Shown here: positions 10,561 to 22,083 of the stretch, piece after piece | Position numbering within the stretch: position 1 is the first letter of the stretch | Layout: each line of letters starts with the position of its first letter | From: Paraphoma chrysanthemicola | Lineage: Eukaryota > Ascomycota > Dothideomycetes > Pleosporales > Phaeosphaeriaceae | Reading direction: 5' to 3' | Length of the DNA stretch: 64,000 nt | Assembly (NCBI GenBank): GCA_020744225.1 | Contig: JAGMWG010000001.1 | Span: 806,001 to 870,000 of the forward strand | Notes under the pieces: generated by a model | The model's database searches: none | Seen by the model: the letters and a program-made list of their open reading frames with translations, nothing else | Told to the model about the DNA's origin: nothing | Program-made: the position numbers and the translations under genes

Positions 10561-13118
10561 CAACATCCTCTTTCTCCCGTTCCGGCGGTCGCATTCTGTC
10601 AACCTCACCGAAGCCATCAAGCAGTACATATCCACCAAATATGACCAGCATCCAGACATGTTCACCAAGGACCTGGAGACGATCGAGAAGCTCCGCTCGC
10701 AAGCGACGCATGCGCAAGAACCCCACCCGAGCAACATTCCCAAGCTACAGCAATATGCGGCACAGCTCGTCTGGCTGAGCGGGAAATTCCCAGTCGACAT
10801 CGGCGTCGAATTCCCATGGTATCCTGCGCTGGGATACAACACCAACCGGCCTACGTCCCGCAATAACCTTCGATTCGAGCTCGCAAACATCACCTTCAAC
10901 CTGGCGGCCATGTACTCGCAGCTGGCCATGTCATCGAATCGAAGCACACCAGACGGGCTAAAGGTGGCAGCCAACAACTTCTGTATGGCGGCTGGCGTGC
11001 TGGCACATCTCCGGAACAGCGTCCTGCCCGAGCTGCGAACTGAGCCGCCAGAAGACATGGACGTCATGACACTGGATTCGCTGGAGAAACTGATGCTCGC
11101 GCAAGGACAGGAGTGCTTCTGGCAGAAGGCCGTCAAGGATGGCCTCAAGGACGCCACCATCGCAAAACTAGCCGCACGCGTATCCGACCTGTACAACGAA
11201 GCCTGCGAGGCCGGCATACAGTCAGACTCCATCAGTAGCGAGTGGATACACCACATGACGGCGAAGCACCACCACTTCGCTGCAGCTGCCCAGTACCGAG
11301 CGGCTTGCGACAGCCTAGAGAAGCGCAAGTACGGAGAAGAGGTTGCACGGTTGCGAGACAGTCTGGCCTGTGTGAATGAGGCGTTGAAGGAGCAGCGCTA
11401 CATCAACAAGCTCGTTCTGGCCGATCTGAATGGATTGAAGAATCGAGTGTCAGAAGACTTGAAACGCGCAGAGAAGGACAATGACATGATTTATCTCCTG
11501 CCAGTGACTCCAAAGGCTGAGCTCAAGATACTAGATCGAGCCAATATGGTGGTTTCGCGAGTGCCCAAGGAGGTGTCAGAGTCAAATTCGATGCTAGGAG
11601 AGCGAGGCGAGCTGGGACCGGCGCTCTTTTCGAAACTCGTCCCGTACTCGGTGCATTTGGCGGCCAGCATCTACGTGGACCGCCGCGATCGACTGGTTAA
11701 CAACACCATCATCGAGGAGCTTGAAGGACTGACTACGCAAATACACGAAGTGCTTCGGAGCCTGAATCTACCTGGATCGCTGCAAGCGCTCGAGAAGCCG
11801 CTAGGACTACCCCCTGGATTGAGTGCTCATGCTGAGGAGATTCGCCAACAAGATGGCATCAATCGACTGCTGCGATCTATGGAGGACACGAAGAAGCTCA
11901 TGTACAGCGATCAGGCCATCTATCAGGAGGGCGTTGAGATTCTCAAGTCTGAAGCAAATGACGATGAGAATGCACGCCGCAGATTCGGGACGGAGCGGTG
12001 GACGCGTCCCGCACCAGAGCAAGCTGCACCGAAGCTGTATGCGCAGATCAACGAGATTGATGGCTATTTTAAGGCTGCAACAAACAGTGACAACATCGTC
12101 AAGACGAAGCTGAAGGAGAACGAATACTTCATCCAACTGCTCAGTGGGCCAGATCACGACCTCGAGAACTATGTACCAAGTGGGCGAAGGCCTGCCATCA
12201 CTGGAGACGTTGAGCGAGAAGCTGGCAAGCTGCGTGGATCTTTCAACGAAGTCAGCCGCCTCGAGAGTAGAAGGCGGCGGAAGGTCGAATCGCTGCGAAC
12301 GAAGGCGAAGCAAGATGACATAAGTATGTATTCCGCGTGGTCATGCCTGCAATATGCTTACCGTCCACTAGATCCGGAACTGCTCCGCGAAGCCGCTCGC
12401 TTAGAGCGGGAGTACCCTATGCAGACCATCGAGGCGGTGCAGTTCGAGGGCCTTTTTGACAAGCGACTGCAGATGTATGATGCTGACCAAGACATGGTGC
12501 AAGAAGAGGAGAGGGAGCAAGCAGAAGCCATCAAGCGATTGCAGGATGCAAATGCTGCCTTCTTGGTCGCTCGACGTGGTGACCAGTCCACCAAGAAGCG
12601 CGAACAGGCTCTGCAGAATCTGGAGAATGCTTACTTCAAGTACAAGGAGATCATATCGAATCTTGACGTGGGGCGCAAGTTCTACAACGACCTCGCCAAG
12701 ATCGTGAGTCGGTTCAGAGACGATGCGCGCAGCTTCGCGTACCAGCGAAAGTCTGAAGCGTCGCAGATTGAAAGGTGAGTCGTGATCAGAGCCGTCGATG
12801 AGTGCGTGCTAACATCGCAGTGATCTTGAAACACGGATGAACTCCCTCAGTCTACAGCAAGCGAACTCAAATTCGCTACATCAACAACGACAGGCAGATG
12901 CACAGAACCCAACATATGGCGCCAGCGCACACGCAGAGGCACCACTGACAGCACCTACGCCCACCAGAGCAGGTGGTCCTCCGCCTTCAGGAATGTGGAC
13001 GCCTGAGGTGGGCATTCGATTCGGTGGTGTGCCGACATCATCTGGTAACTCGAGGCCATCGGCTGGTCCCCCACAAGACGGACGCTGGGACCCAACGCAG
13101 GGACTGAAGTTTGGTTAG
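10503..13118 (+). CDS. palA: pH-response regulator palA/RIM20 (BRO1-domain, ALIX-like)
   Basis: Exons 10503-10510, 10561-12323, 12372-12774 and 12821-13118 give 823 aa, as expected for PalA. The N-terminus reads MASNILFLPFRRSHSVNL, the classic PalA start. The BRO1 domain fills about residues 1-370 with the WYPALGYNT and NLAAMYSQLA blocks, then the coiled V-domain (to about 740), then a Pro-rich tail ending WDPTQGLKFG. Known role: PalA binds YPXL/I motifs of the transcription factor PacC at ESCRT-III (Vps32) and brings it to the PalB protease in alkaline ambient-pH signalling. The first exon codes only eight bases; see the alternative-start entry. The 48-nt intron at 12324-12371 is a multiple of three and free of stops, so its retention would insert 16 residues. 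Confidence 0.93.
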
Positions 13119-14270
13119 ATTGGTGTCTTCTTCAGCGGCATACTTGAATTATCATAGCGGCATTGAGAAGCGTGCACAACGTGCGAGCATTCTTGAAGAA
13201 ATCAATTGCATATCAACGGCGACATGTGCGGCCCGCAATTGAGCTATAAATATCGCCACAAGTGATGCAATGCACTGCGTGTTCAAAATTCCGACAGAAT
13301 GTTTCTTGGGAATCATGCTGGACGTGTTTACGTGTCGAGTCTGCCTCGCGGGTTGGTATGCCTCGCGACGTTCGTGGCTGTGCAAAACGAACCATCTGCC
13401 CTTGTGGGACCGGTTGATGACTTCACCCGCCCAGAGGCGGTCGCTTACTGGCCTACGCGCGCCTAGAGAAATGAGGGATCGATCCGGCGACTGCTTCTGT
13501 GACAGCTCGGCGACGCTGAGGACCTCGGAGCTGTCCCATTTGCTCTGGCCGCTAGATGCTCGCCTGCGTGTAGCACACAGTTGTCGTTCAGGCGCGCAAC
13601 TTGCTGTCCCTATAAGGTTGGGGCGCAGCATTGCGCCAGTGGTTCTCGAGGACTGCCTCAGGTACTGGTGACTTTGTGCTGTTCTCGACACGACGGTAGA
13701 GGCTACCTCTAGGTGCATCACGCGACGACATTCACTCCTCAGAGGACCGTTTGCGCATTCTGCCCGATTGTCGCTCTCCTCACACGAGCGCGTAACACGC
13801 TCCCCCGCTATTGACGTGAGCAACGACAAAGAACAGACTCGATACACACCTCACCAGCCATCAGCGCATTCACTGACAAAGCCGCCCTGGACGAGTCGTT
13901 TCACTATCCAGAGCTTCTGAAACCGCAGGAACATTCTGCCGCCTGCAACTCCAGCCGACTGAAGTTCACCACTTCACCACCCAGGCGTCAGCATCTGTTT
14001 ATAGCGCGTCTAGCCGCATTGGGAGGCATCGAGCGACTCAGCCCAGCTCACCGAGCAGGACGACTACACAGCCCCTCCGCCGTACCAGCCTCAACCCTCT
14101 CACGCCAGGCACATTGCGCGTTGACGTCGTCGTCTTGACCAGTAATCGCGCGCTGCTGTCTGCAAAGCCACCCTTCCCGCCGCCCTCTCCCCCAGCGGTG
14201 GTCTAAGCGCTCTCCCCGCTCCACCCAGCGCTCGACGTCCTCCAAGTTTAGCACCACGACGACCGACATC
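13119..14270. other. Intergenic, long CRZ1 promoter/leader
   Basis: No supported coding frame. The last ~400 bases are C/T-rich with many CACC and CGCC runs, typical of the leader of a highly expressed or regulated fungal gene. Confidence 0.45.
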
Positions 14271-16435
14271 ATGGACGTACAGCAACGCGGCCGCTCGCCC
14301 TCGGCGGGCCAGCGCAATGGCCTTATAAGACACACACCGTCCCCCTCACCCCACGCGCCCCATAACGTATCTGGCTACGACCCCTCCATTCAGCCCACAT
14401 CCTATGCGACAACCTCAGCTGGCTTCGACAACACCCAATTCCTGACCACCACCCAGTCGCAGCAGTTTCCCCAGCAGGCTGCCCTGGACCAGAGCTTCCT
14501 GCAGGCCACCCAGAGCCTGTCACAGCACAACACGCCCCACTTCGGCGCGCAAGGCGGGAACAACCTCGCGCCCGACCACCTCGACCTCACCAACAGCGGC
14601 AACCCCGACTTCAACAGCTTCTTCGCAGGCACAGACCTCAACCAGAACCTGTCGTACCCTGGCAGCACGCTCGACCCGCAGCTGCTCAGCTCGCAGTCGC
14701 AACAAAACCAATTGATCGACCCCACCAGCCTCATGAACCAGATGGCCACCACCCAAGCGCAGTCGCCCACACCGCCACATCTCCTCCCCACCATGAACCA
14801 CCAACAGAACCCGAGCCCCCACGCCTCGCCGAACATGAACCAGGGCGCCTTCCCCTCGCCAGGACACTCTCGCAACGCGTCTCTTGACCCGAGCGCGGCA
14901 TACGGACAGCCTCAGGGCAGTGAGTGGGGGAACATGGCCAACTTCAGAGGTCACCGGAGAGCTCCCAGTGAGACCTACTCGGATGTCTCGTCGGCGCATG
15001 CCTCGCCGTACTTGCAACAGCAGGACAGTTTCGAGGACACTCAGCCGTCCCCGCTTCTCAACCCACAAGCAGACCCCCAGCTCTTCCACGACCCAGTCCC
15101 GCAATTCAACCAATTCAGCCTCATGGACGGCAATTCCCACATCAGCCCTGGCCACAGCCCGCACATCTCGCCTCGCCTTATGCCGCAGCAACAGGTGCTT
15201 CCCCAGTTCCAGCCGAACAGCTTCGGACTGGAACAGGGCATGGGTAATCAGTACGGCCAGCCGGTCATGGGATATCCGAATCAAGGTCCAGAGCCCTTCC
15301 CAACGCTGAACAGTGGCCAGGCGGACGCCATGTCACCACCCGAGATTAACATTGACTTTGCACCCCCATCGCGGCAAGCAAGCTTCGAGCCTCCGAAGCC
15401 CGAACACCAGATTGATGCTCTAAGCCCACCCGATCGATGTAAGTACCTCTGCGACAACTGGCATGAAGTTCGCTAACAATGTCAGCTCGGAGTCGCAACC
15501 GTATTCGTGCCAAGTCCGACCCCTTCAGCAGTGCCAGCTCGCGTGCCTCTACGCCCGGCTCTGAAGCTCACCGATCGTTGTCACCCAGTGCTGCAAAGTC
15601 CCGCTCCCCGTCACCGTCCAATAAATCGTCTCGTCGCTCGTCAACGAGCAGCGTGCCCAACCGGGACTACATTTTAGACCTTGCAGATCCTAATCGACCC
15701 CCACCTGCGGACGGATCGAACCCGAAGCGCACACAGAAGCACCCTGCTACATTTCAATGCAATTTGTGTCCAAAGCGGTTTACCCGGGCCTACAACCTGC
15801 GATCGCATCTGCGCACGCATACTGATGAGCGGCCGTTCGTATGCAGCGTTTGCGGCAAAGCGTTTGCGCGTCAGCACGACCGAAAGCGCCACGAGGGTTT
15901 GCACTCGGGCGAGAAGAAGTTCGTCTGCCGCGGTAATCTGAAGGACGGCAACCATTGGGGCTGTGGCAGGCGATTTGCGCGCGCCGATGCCTTGGGACGC
16001 CATTTCCGGTCCGAAGCCGGCCGTGTGTGTATTCGTCCTCTCCTCGAGGAAGAGGCGCTGGAGAAGGGCGGCTGGGATGGCCAGCAACAGCAGCCGAGTA
16101 ACGGCAACGGCATGTTCCCACAGATGCCAGCCCAGAACTTTGGTCCTGGTATGATGGGCCAGCCAGGCTTCGACGCATTCCCCCAACCGCAAGGACCACC
16201 TCAATTCCTTCCGGCTGCGCTTCTTGCTCAGTACCCTGCACTCGCCGGTATCCAGTGGGACCAACTGCCACCCGGCCCACCAGACGAACTCGAAGGCGAC
16301 ATCAGTGGCCGCAGCAGCTTCGACGCCTCAAGTGGTGGCGAGTACTACGAGGAGGAAAGCGACTACCAAGGCCAGCAGCAGCCCGTTTACGCCGGCAATG
16401 ATGGCGGCTGGGCGAGCGACTCTGGCTATCGCTAG
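14271..16435 (+). CDS. CRZ1: Calcineurin-responsive C2H2 zinc-finger transcription factor Crz1/CrzA
   Basis: Two exons, 14271-15438 and 15486-16435, give 705 aa. Residues 1 to about 390 are Gln/Ser/Pro-rich. A calcineurin-docking PxIxIT-type motif, PEINID, is at about 357-362. A serine-rich region rich in SP and RS follows (390-460), the usual calcineurin/kinase target. Two canonical C2H2 fingers are at about 479-501 (FQCNLCPKRFTRAYNLRSH) and 507-529 (FVCSVCGKAFARQHDRKRH), with a third, degenerate finger containing CRGNLKDGNHWGCGRRF as in other Crz1 proteins. The tail is acidic and Gln/Pro-rich. Known role: dephosphorylated by calcineurin on a Ca2+ rise, it enters the nucleus and activates calcium-, cell-wall- and stress-response genes. 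Confidence 0.94.
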
Positions 16436-17072
16436 ACGGGTGTTTGATTCGTTCGTTTCTTGCCTGCCTTCAGGTCGCATTCTCTTTTCACTTCCATGAT
16501 TTGTCACGCGTTACGACTTGATATTTCACGATTGCGCACGACGCGTCTGTCGCTTTTACCGATACCACTTTCTTTGGTTGCGAGCTATACCCCGGGGTTG
16601 GAGAGCAAGGGGCGTACACGCAGGTCATGGACCTCTGATCTGCGCGGGTGATTTGTCCATTGGTTTGGAGTTTTCGGCTTAGATGATAGAAATGCGTACC
16701 TTGGTATAATGAAGCAATCAGTTCACAGGGATCCTGACACGTCGAAAAGTGATTTTTTGTAGAGGCTGTTATCATTGACTTAACCTTTATTGAAAAGACC
16801 CTTCTCGTGCATCAATGAGACTTGAAATGCTATCCACAGCAGCAGTCTAAAGGTCAAGCATGATTCCTGTGCCGTTGCACGAAACAAAAGACAAAGCAGC
16901 AAGCAACAAAAAAAACCTACTGTCAATTACTCACTGCTTTGTGCAGTACCATGTCATGGTAAAGGAACTTCTTCGGCCATTTACACATATCATGGCTACG
17001 CGGACTCTTTCTGATCAATTACTGTGACGATGGCCATATCATCCAAAGGGCAAAAGGAAAGGCAAAAAGGAG
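16436..17072. other. Intergenic, CRZ1 3' region
   Basis: No coding frame supported. Contains the CRZ1 3' UTR and the poly-T stretch that ends the tRNA transcript coming from the right. Confidence 0.5.
17064..17068 (-). terminator. RNA polymerase III terminator of tRNA-Pro
   Basis: A run of five T on the minus strand begins four bases after the last base of the tRNA body, the normal Pol III stop signal. Confidence 0.75.
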
Positions 17073-17108
17073 GGGCCTGACCGGGATTCGAACCCGGGGC
17101 CTGTCACA

Positions 17109-17138
17109 TAGAAGAATCTATTGATTCCAGGCGAAGAA
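17109..17138 (-). other. Canonical tRNA intron after position 37
   Basis: 30 nt between G37 and T38. A CCTG inside it can pair with the anticodon-plus-one CGGG, as expected for a substrate of the tRNA splicing endonuclease. Confidence 0.75.
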
Positions 17139-17152
17139 CCCGAAGCGACAAT

Positions 17153-17208
17153 CTGGAATTGCTGTTAGGAGGACTGCGCAAGCTGCTGAAGAGCTGGAGT
17201 TGACTAAC
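17153..17208 (-). other. 56-nt insertion in the D-stem of tRNA-Pro, intron-like
   Basis: It interrupts the tRNA at G23/A24 (one base of ambiguity). It begins GTTAGT, contains CCTAAC 12 nt before its end and finishes TTCCAG, which is the donor, branch point and acceptor pattern of a fungal spliceosomal intron. The first five bases (GTTAG) are also complementary to CTAAC, so it could fold as a hairpin. Which enzyme removes it cannot be told from the sequence. Confidence 0.6.
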
Positions 17209-17230
17209 CATACCACTAGACCATCAGGCC

Positions 17231-18589
17231 GACTCGTTGGTCGTTTAAGACGTTAATGGCGAATTTCAAAATAAGTGCGTACTTGACCTAAGCAATCTAC
17301 CCAAGGACGCGAGCGTAGAAGCGAAAGATGGTCCAGAAAAGTAGAAGAGGTGTGACTGGTCGTGGCATGTGGGGCTACAATACACCTAACGGCACTTTTC
17401 CTACCTTTACCGCATTCAGAACTCCTTGCGAACATGCTATCTTTGGCAGCAACGACAAAGCACCATCACGTTGAGCAAGGGGTACATCTGTTGAGTCGCT
17501 CCATCACAGAGCTTATCTTTCAACAAGTTCATGACGTGCAATTGTACCGTTCATTCCTGACATTGCGCACTCAAGATCAAGTCTCCTGCACTCAGGGCAG
17601 GTATTCGCATGCGCGCTGATTCGCTCCCCTTATCGCCTCACTCAGCGGCACCTGGGCGGAGAGCCGATCATCTTGTCAGAGTCCAGGCACGTTGCACAAG
17701 TCCTCTCGGGGAACGTGGCATGAGAGCGAGCGAGCGACTTCGCAGCGCGAAATGGCGTGGCTAAGCTGGACTCGACTGGTCGCTGTGAGGGCCCCTGTGG
17801 ACGTGCGTTCAACGGTGTTTTTGTGCACACCGACATTTGGCTTGGAATTGTGCATTCCCTTGCACAATAGACGCCCTCACGATGACGAAAATCGGGCTGC
17901 ATCCATCATCATGGCTTGGGGTGGTCTTCACAGCCTGCCATCAGCGTACCGTCATGGGATGATTCTCAAGATAAGAAATGCTGGGAACGGATTATGGTTG
18001 TCTTGTCACTACACAAGGCCGAATTAAAAGTGCGGGGACAAAGTATACTGTGGATCCTGACCATTGGATCGGACCCGCAGCATCCCAGTCAACGTGCGCC
18101 CAAGCTCCCAGCAGCATGCATTGCATTCAACGGACACCAAGCCCGCGTCGCATCTACGCGTCTCATTACCAATCGCATGCGCTGAGTTATGTATGATTAG
18201 TGCATGCAAATCAATGTAGACGAAATCTGTTGACCGCCTAGGACACACACAAAGTAGCCAAGAAGTCCGAAGTGGTGCGACGACTCGTGTGAGGTGGGAG
18301 GGTTGAAAGAGCACAGCTTCCCCTCCTCCCCTCGATGTTATTCCGTGTTCCCGCATTCGACCAGTTTCATTCCTCAACGTCCCGAATTCAAGTGACCTGA
18401 CCTGATCGCGCCTTTGACTCCGGGGTGCGGCCGACCGAGGATACTCATTCTTGATTACTCCAACCTTTATCAATCATCAACTCCGACTCCGACGCCTACT
18501 CCTACTACTTCCTACTTTCCAACCACTCCAAAGAAACATCCAACTACAATCACAACGCACCAAACTCCTCCCTACAAACACACACCACC
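17231..18589. other. Intergenic, nothing recognised
   Basis: 1.36 kb without a convincing gene. The last ~120 bases before 18590 are CT-rich (ACTCC/CTACT-type low complexity), a typical leader of the next gene. Confidence 0.45.
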
Positions 18590-19306
18590 ATGTCCAGCGC
18601 ACGCATCGCCCCCCGCGCCCTCCGCGCCCTCACATCTTCAAAACCCCAATCCCGCTCCCTCTCCATGACCGGCCCCGCAACATTCTCCTCGCTCCTGACC
18701 TCAGACAAGCCGGCGCGCGGCTCCAACGCGCCCCGTCTTCCCGCGTCAGCCAAACTCCCCATCCCCGATGCCGGCGACGCGGCGGGCAAGCCTGCGCGGC
18801 AATTCAACACGAGCCGGAGCCTGAAGGCCGTGGGCGATACGTCGACGATTGATTTCATGTTCATTCCTGATTTCGATCCGGATCTCAAGGCTGCGCCCGT
18901 GGAGGTGCGCGTGCCGATATTGCCGTGGACGGAGGCGAGTGCTCAGGTCAAGGCTGAGGCGACGGAGGCGGAGACACCGGTACGTTTATAATCCTACTAT
19001 GAATAGGCCCCAGATTACCCTACCCTTTGAAGTAGTAGTAGTAGTGTACAAGTGCTAATGACGAATGGGTAGGTTATGATCCCGACGATTCATACTGTTG
19101 CTGCGGACGGAACACATATCCATGCGCCCTCGGCCATGTCGGACATGACTGATAGCGACCACATTGATTTCCAGGGCATGGCTAGTAGCGTGGCGTCGAA
19201 GTTGGCGAGTCGGCCTAGTGCGGACGGGGAGGGCATGACGAAGCAGATACTGAGTGGGTTGTGGGAGGATATCGTGGGCCCGAAGCAAGGTCATGCGAGG
19301 ACTTGA
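18590..19306 (+). CDS. Small fungal protein, probably mitochondrial, function unknown
   Basis: Two exons, 18590-18979 and 19073-19306 (donor GTACGT, branch GCTAAT, acceptor TAG), give 207 aa. The N-terminus MSSARIAPRALRALTSSKPQ is rich in Arg/Ser/Ala with no acids, as a mitochondrial presequence would be. A second such stretch, RQFNTSRSLKAVGDTST, looks like a conserved processing region followed by IDFMFIPDFDPD. The rest is acidic with PTIHTVAADGTHIHAPSAMS, and the C-terminus ends in an LSGLWEDIVGP helix. No membrane helix. I do not recognise the family. The intron is preceded by a GTAGTAGTAGTAG microsatellite. Confidence 0.75.
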
Positions 19307-19922
19307 TGCAATGGCACCTTGGTCGGTGAGCTGCGGAGCTGTGGCTCAGCAGGATGAAGGTTAAGTGGAGGGATTGTTTTGTTTCAAGGTCGTGGGGATA
19401 ACGATTCGGTTTGGTCTGGCTTGAAGTGCTCGAGCTTATGAGATCATGAAAGAAAGAATATTTTAATCATTGATGTTTTCTGTCGCGTACATTTCTTCTT
19501 TCCATGCGACATTGTCTCCCAATGCAAGATACTAAGAAATATAGGCGTATGCTCGAACCGGGTAAACCACCGTCCACGTGGATTAAAAGCATGCGAGTAA
19601 CTAGATGGGTATCATCCTTCCCTCATGTGGATGGGTCAAGCCGGATCTTTGAGCTTGGTACAGCAAATTGTTCGAGAAAAGAATACGTAGAAGAGTTCAT
19701 GCACTTTGAAAAGTTGTCAAAACCAGTTTATTGACAGCTGACTCGACCACAGCGCCATCCATGACGACGTTGTGGGGTCGCTCTCTTTCTTGAAGCTGCA
19801 GATTGGGGAGGGCTTGTTGCCTTTGTACTGTCCATTTCCAGATCGCCCTTTTCTCTCCTAGGACATCATCTAGCCCCTTTTGGTACGCATGTCATTCTGG
19901 TACTACGCTGAGCCAGGCATCT
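19307..19922. other. Intergenic, convergent 3' regions
   Basis: No supported coding sequence between a rightward and a leftward gene. Confidence 0.45.
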
Positions 19923-20868
19923 TCAATTGAAGAAACCATAGTCAAGTTTCTCGTCGTACTCCATGTGTATGCGAATCCTAGACTCTCCCAGTGTATTCCG
20001 ACAGTCCTGCTTCTCTTCGACCGTTTCATGCTCTTCATAGCATCTCTCCTCCATTCCGGAGTCATGGCCGATTTTCATCAAGGCCAATTCTTCTTCTTTT
20101 TCGGTGTTCAATTCCTGAAGCCTCCTCATGACCCGGATCAAAAAGACCCGAGGAAGGTTCTGCATGGCGCGAAGCGTCTTGTGAGTTCCTTTACTAGAAT
20201 CCCAGTAGTCGCACCATGTGTCAACCAGAGACTGAAGTACGACACTGTTGGCCGGGACGTGCGAGTATGCAAATCCGACCAGATTACAGAACAAACTGGC
20301 GTTTTCGTCACTGGCGTCTAGTCCGTCTAGGTCGAAGCTATGCATAGCCGCCGCCCGGAAACGCGGTGCGAGAAGCCTGTCTCGGGAACGGATGCCATCA
20401 GTGTCGCCATGCTGTAGCCGAACAATCTAAATGAAGCTCCCTCGCCAACAGCAGATATGCCCGCGGCTTTGATCCAAGACGAGAACCCATCTGGCGTGTT
20501 GCCCGTGTATAGCCACTCGACGAAGATGTCGACTGTTGGCGATCGTCAGCTATTATGCGTATCAAAATCCCATAAATGCGTAGTAACTCACAAATGCCGG
20601 GTTCCACATCGTCAAGAGTTACCCCACCATTCTTTGCTTCTGACCACGAGTTGCGCAAGGCATTGCGGAAATACTCGGAGTGGTGAACGAGCAGGGCCTT
20701 GTGGACGCGGTACGTCTTCTTACCGGGGCTGACCTTGATGCTGACAGGCTCACCGCTGATAGCGGCGCTGAGATGCATGTCAGCTGGTTGTGCAGTAAAG
20801 TGATACGATTATACTAACCTTAGTCGAGGAGGAGCTGCCGCTGTGGATTTAGCCCCACCGTTCGACAT
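19923..20868 (-). CDS. BTB/POZ domain protein, paralogue A (frame possibly damaged)
   Basis: Exon 1 is 20868-20819 and exon 2 is 20767-20592 (176 nt). Exon 3 starts at 20532 and must reach a stop at 19923. The BTB core is clear: KTYRVHKALLVHHSEYFRNA, then FDIFVEWLYTGN. After AAGIS the frame runs into a stop near 20330, while the conserved C-terminal half (RDRLLAPRF through LPRVFLIRVMRRLQEL to the end) lies in another frame. Removing 38 nt (20449-20412, GTTGGC...CTACAG) restores the frame and gives about 265 aa, but that is short and weak for an intron, so a frameshift is equally possible. BTB domains mediate dimerisation and often recruit Cullin-3; no second domain is seen. It is the first of three tandem copies with matching intron positions. 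Confidence 0.6.
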
Positions 20869-21188
20869 GGCTTTGAGGTCGATTTGATGATCGATCGCAA
20901 GATAGAGAGAAAGAGAATGAGGAAATAGGAAAGAAAGGTCAAGATGATCAGGTATTTGTATCTCAGCGCGACCGTGGGGGCGATATGTGATAGGTGAAGG
21001 TGAGAGTGGCAGTGAGCAAAGCTTGAAAAATTACTGATGAGTGTGAGGTGTGCAAGTGTGGCACACGTAAATTCCAATATCCCTCAATGTCGGACTCACC
21101 TCACTCGGTATTTCTGAAAGTTTCCTAAGCTGGATACCATCCTTGTGAACGAATAATATCCCGTAACTCGAGCGCGAAGGCTGACCGA

Positions 21189-22083
21189 TCATGCAAACCA
21201 TGGAATGTCCTCCTCGTCGTAGTAGTACAAATGCATCTGGCCACACTCTTTCCTCTCCTTGTCTGAATCGTGCTCTATATAGCAGCGCAAGCCATCCTGC
21301 AGTATGTCCTGCATCCTTATCGTCTGAAGCCTCGTAGATTGCCTTTTCATAACGCGCAGTAAGAACTTGTACGGTAGATTCTGTTGAGCTGCTAGGTCTT
21401 CCTTGACATCGTCGTCGGGGCTCCAGTCGCGGCAATGGTCGTCGACAATGTGCTGAAGGATCGGACGCTCGGAAGATATGTGAGTGAAAGCATACTGATT
21501 AATCTGCCAGCGCTTGGTTCCAAATGCTCCGTGGCGTGTCAGGACGGCGGAGAATTGCTTGTTGGCCTCGTGCCGGTACTGGGGAACCAGAAAGCGGTCA
21601 CCAAACACGTAAGCTTCCAAAAGGTTGTGAAGGATCTCGCATGGTGCGTCGGGACCAGAAGGGACGTCGCAATCGACAATCACGGGTCGATCTACGTTCA
21701 TAGCATGATTGGGAACACCCTGTGTGTAGAGCCAGCGGACGAAGAATCCAACTAGGCCTCAAAGTTAGCATCTGACAACTTCCGTCCAACACAGCATATA
21801 GAAGTGAACATACACGTAGCAGGCTCGATATCTTCGATCGCAATCACTCTTTCCTGGGCATCCTTCCACAAGCCCCGGAGTGCGATGCGGAAGTACTCGG
21901 AATGATGGGTCAGGAGGGCTGCATGGACATGGAAAGGCCCTCGAGTTGGACCGATGTGAATGGCGATGAGTTCGCCTTTCACGGCGGCGCTGTGATCGAT
22001 TAGCGGTGTCTTAGTGGCAGAAGTGGGATGGCTCACACCACGGAGGGCGCTACTGCCGCATCTCCTGGCTGATCTGCGCTCAT
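21189..22083 (-). CDS. BTB/POZ domain protein, paralogue B
   Basis: Exons 22083-22037, 21989-21814 and 21751-21189 give 261 aa. Introns have good signals: GTGAGC...ACAG, and GTATGT with a TGCTAAC branch and TAG. The BTB domain spans about residues 17-95, with FHVHAALLTHHSEYFRIALR and FGFFVRWLYTQGV. The C-terminal half resembles paralogues A and C (AYVFGDRFLVPQY, then LPYKFLLRVMKRQ, then a Glu/Lys-rich tail with CYIEHDSDKERKECG). No MATH, Kelch or zinc-finger partner domain is present. Exon 2 is 176 nt as in both neighbours, so the three genes descend from a tandem duplication. Confidence 0.82.

Larger units (their letters stand above)
17073..17230 (-). tRNA. tRNA-Pro (anticodon CGG) with two insertions
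   Basis: The 158-nt gene folds into a complete tRNA once two pieces are removed. The acceptor stem is a perfect 7 bp (GGCCTGA with TCAGGCC). The A box TGGTCTAGTGG and B box GGTTCGAATCC are intact. The T-arm is CCGGG/TTCGAAT/CCCGG. The anticodon stem GTCGC pairs with GTGAC (17149-17145 and 17107-17103), and the loop is TTCGGG plus T, giving anticodon CGG at 17142-17140 with U33 and G37. The segment 17138-17109 (30 nt) is the canonical intron between 37 and 38. The segment 17208-17153 (56 nt) splits the D-stem. The exons match the usual eukaryotic tRNA-Pro pattern (GGTATGATT then TCGC). A T5 terminator follows, so the gene looks alive. If the D-arm insert is not removed, the gene would be non-functional. 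Confidence 0.85.

Noticed and set aside
17073..17230. Reading the tRNA as a single-intron gene with anticodon CCA or TCC from the ACTCCA near 17200
   Set aside because: The anticodon stem then has a mismatch, U33 is missing for TCC, and the intron would be about 90 nt. The Pro(CGG) reading pairs all five anticodon-stem bases and matches known tRNA-Pro arms.
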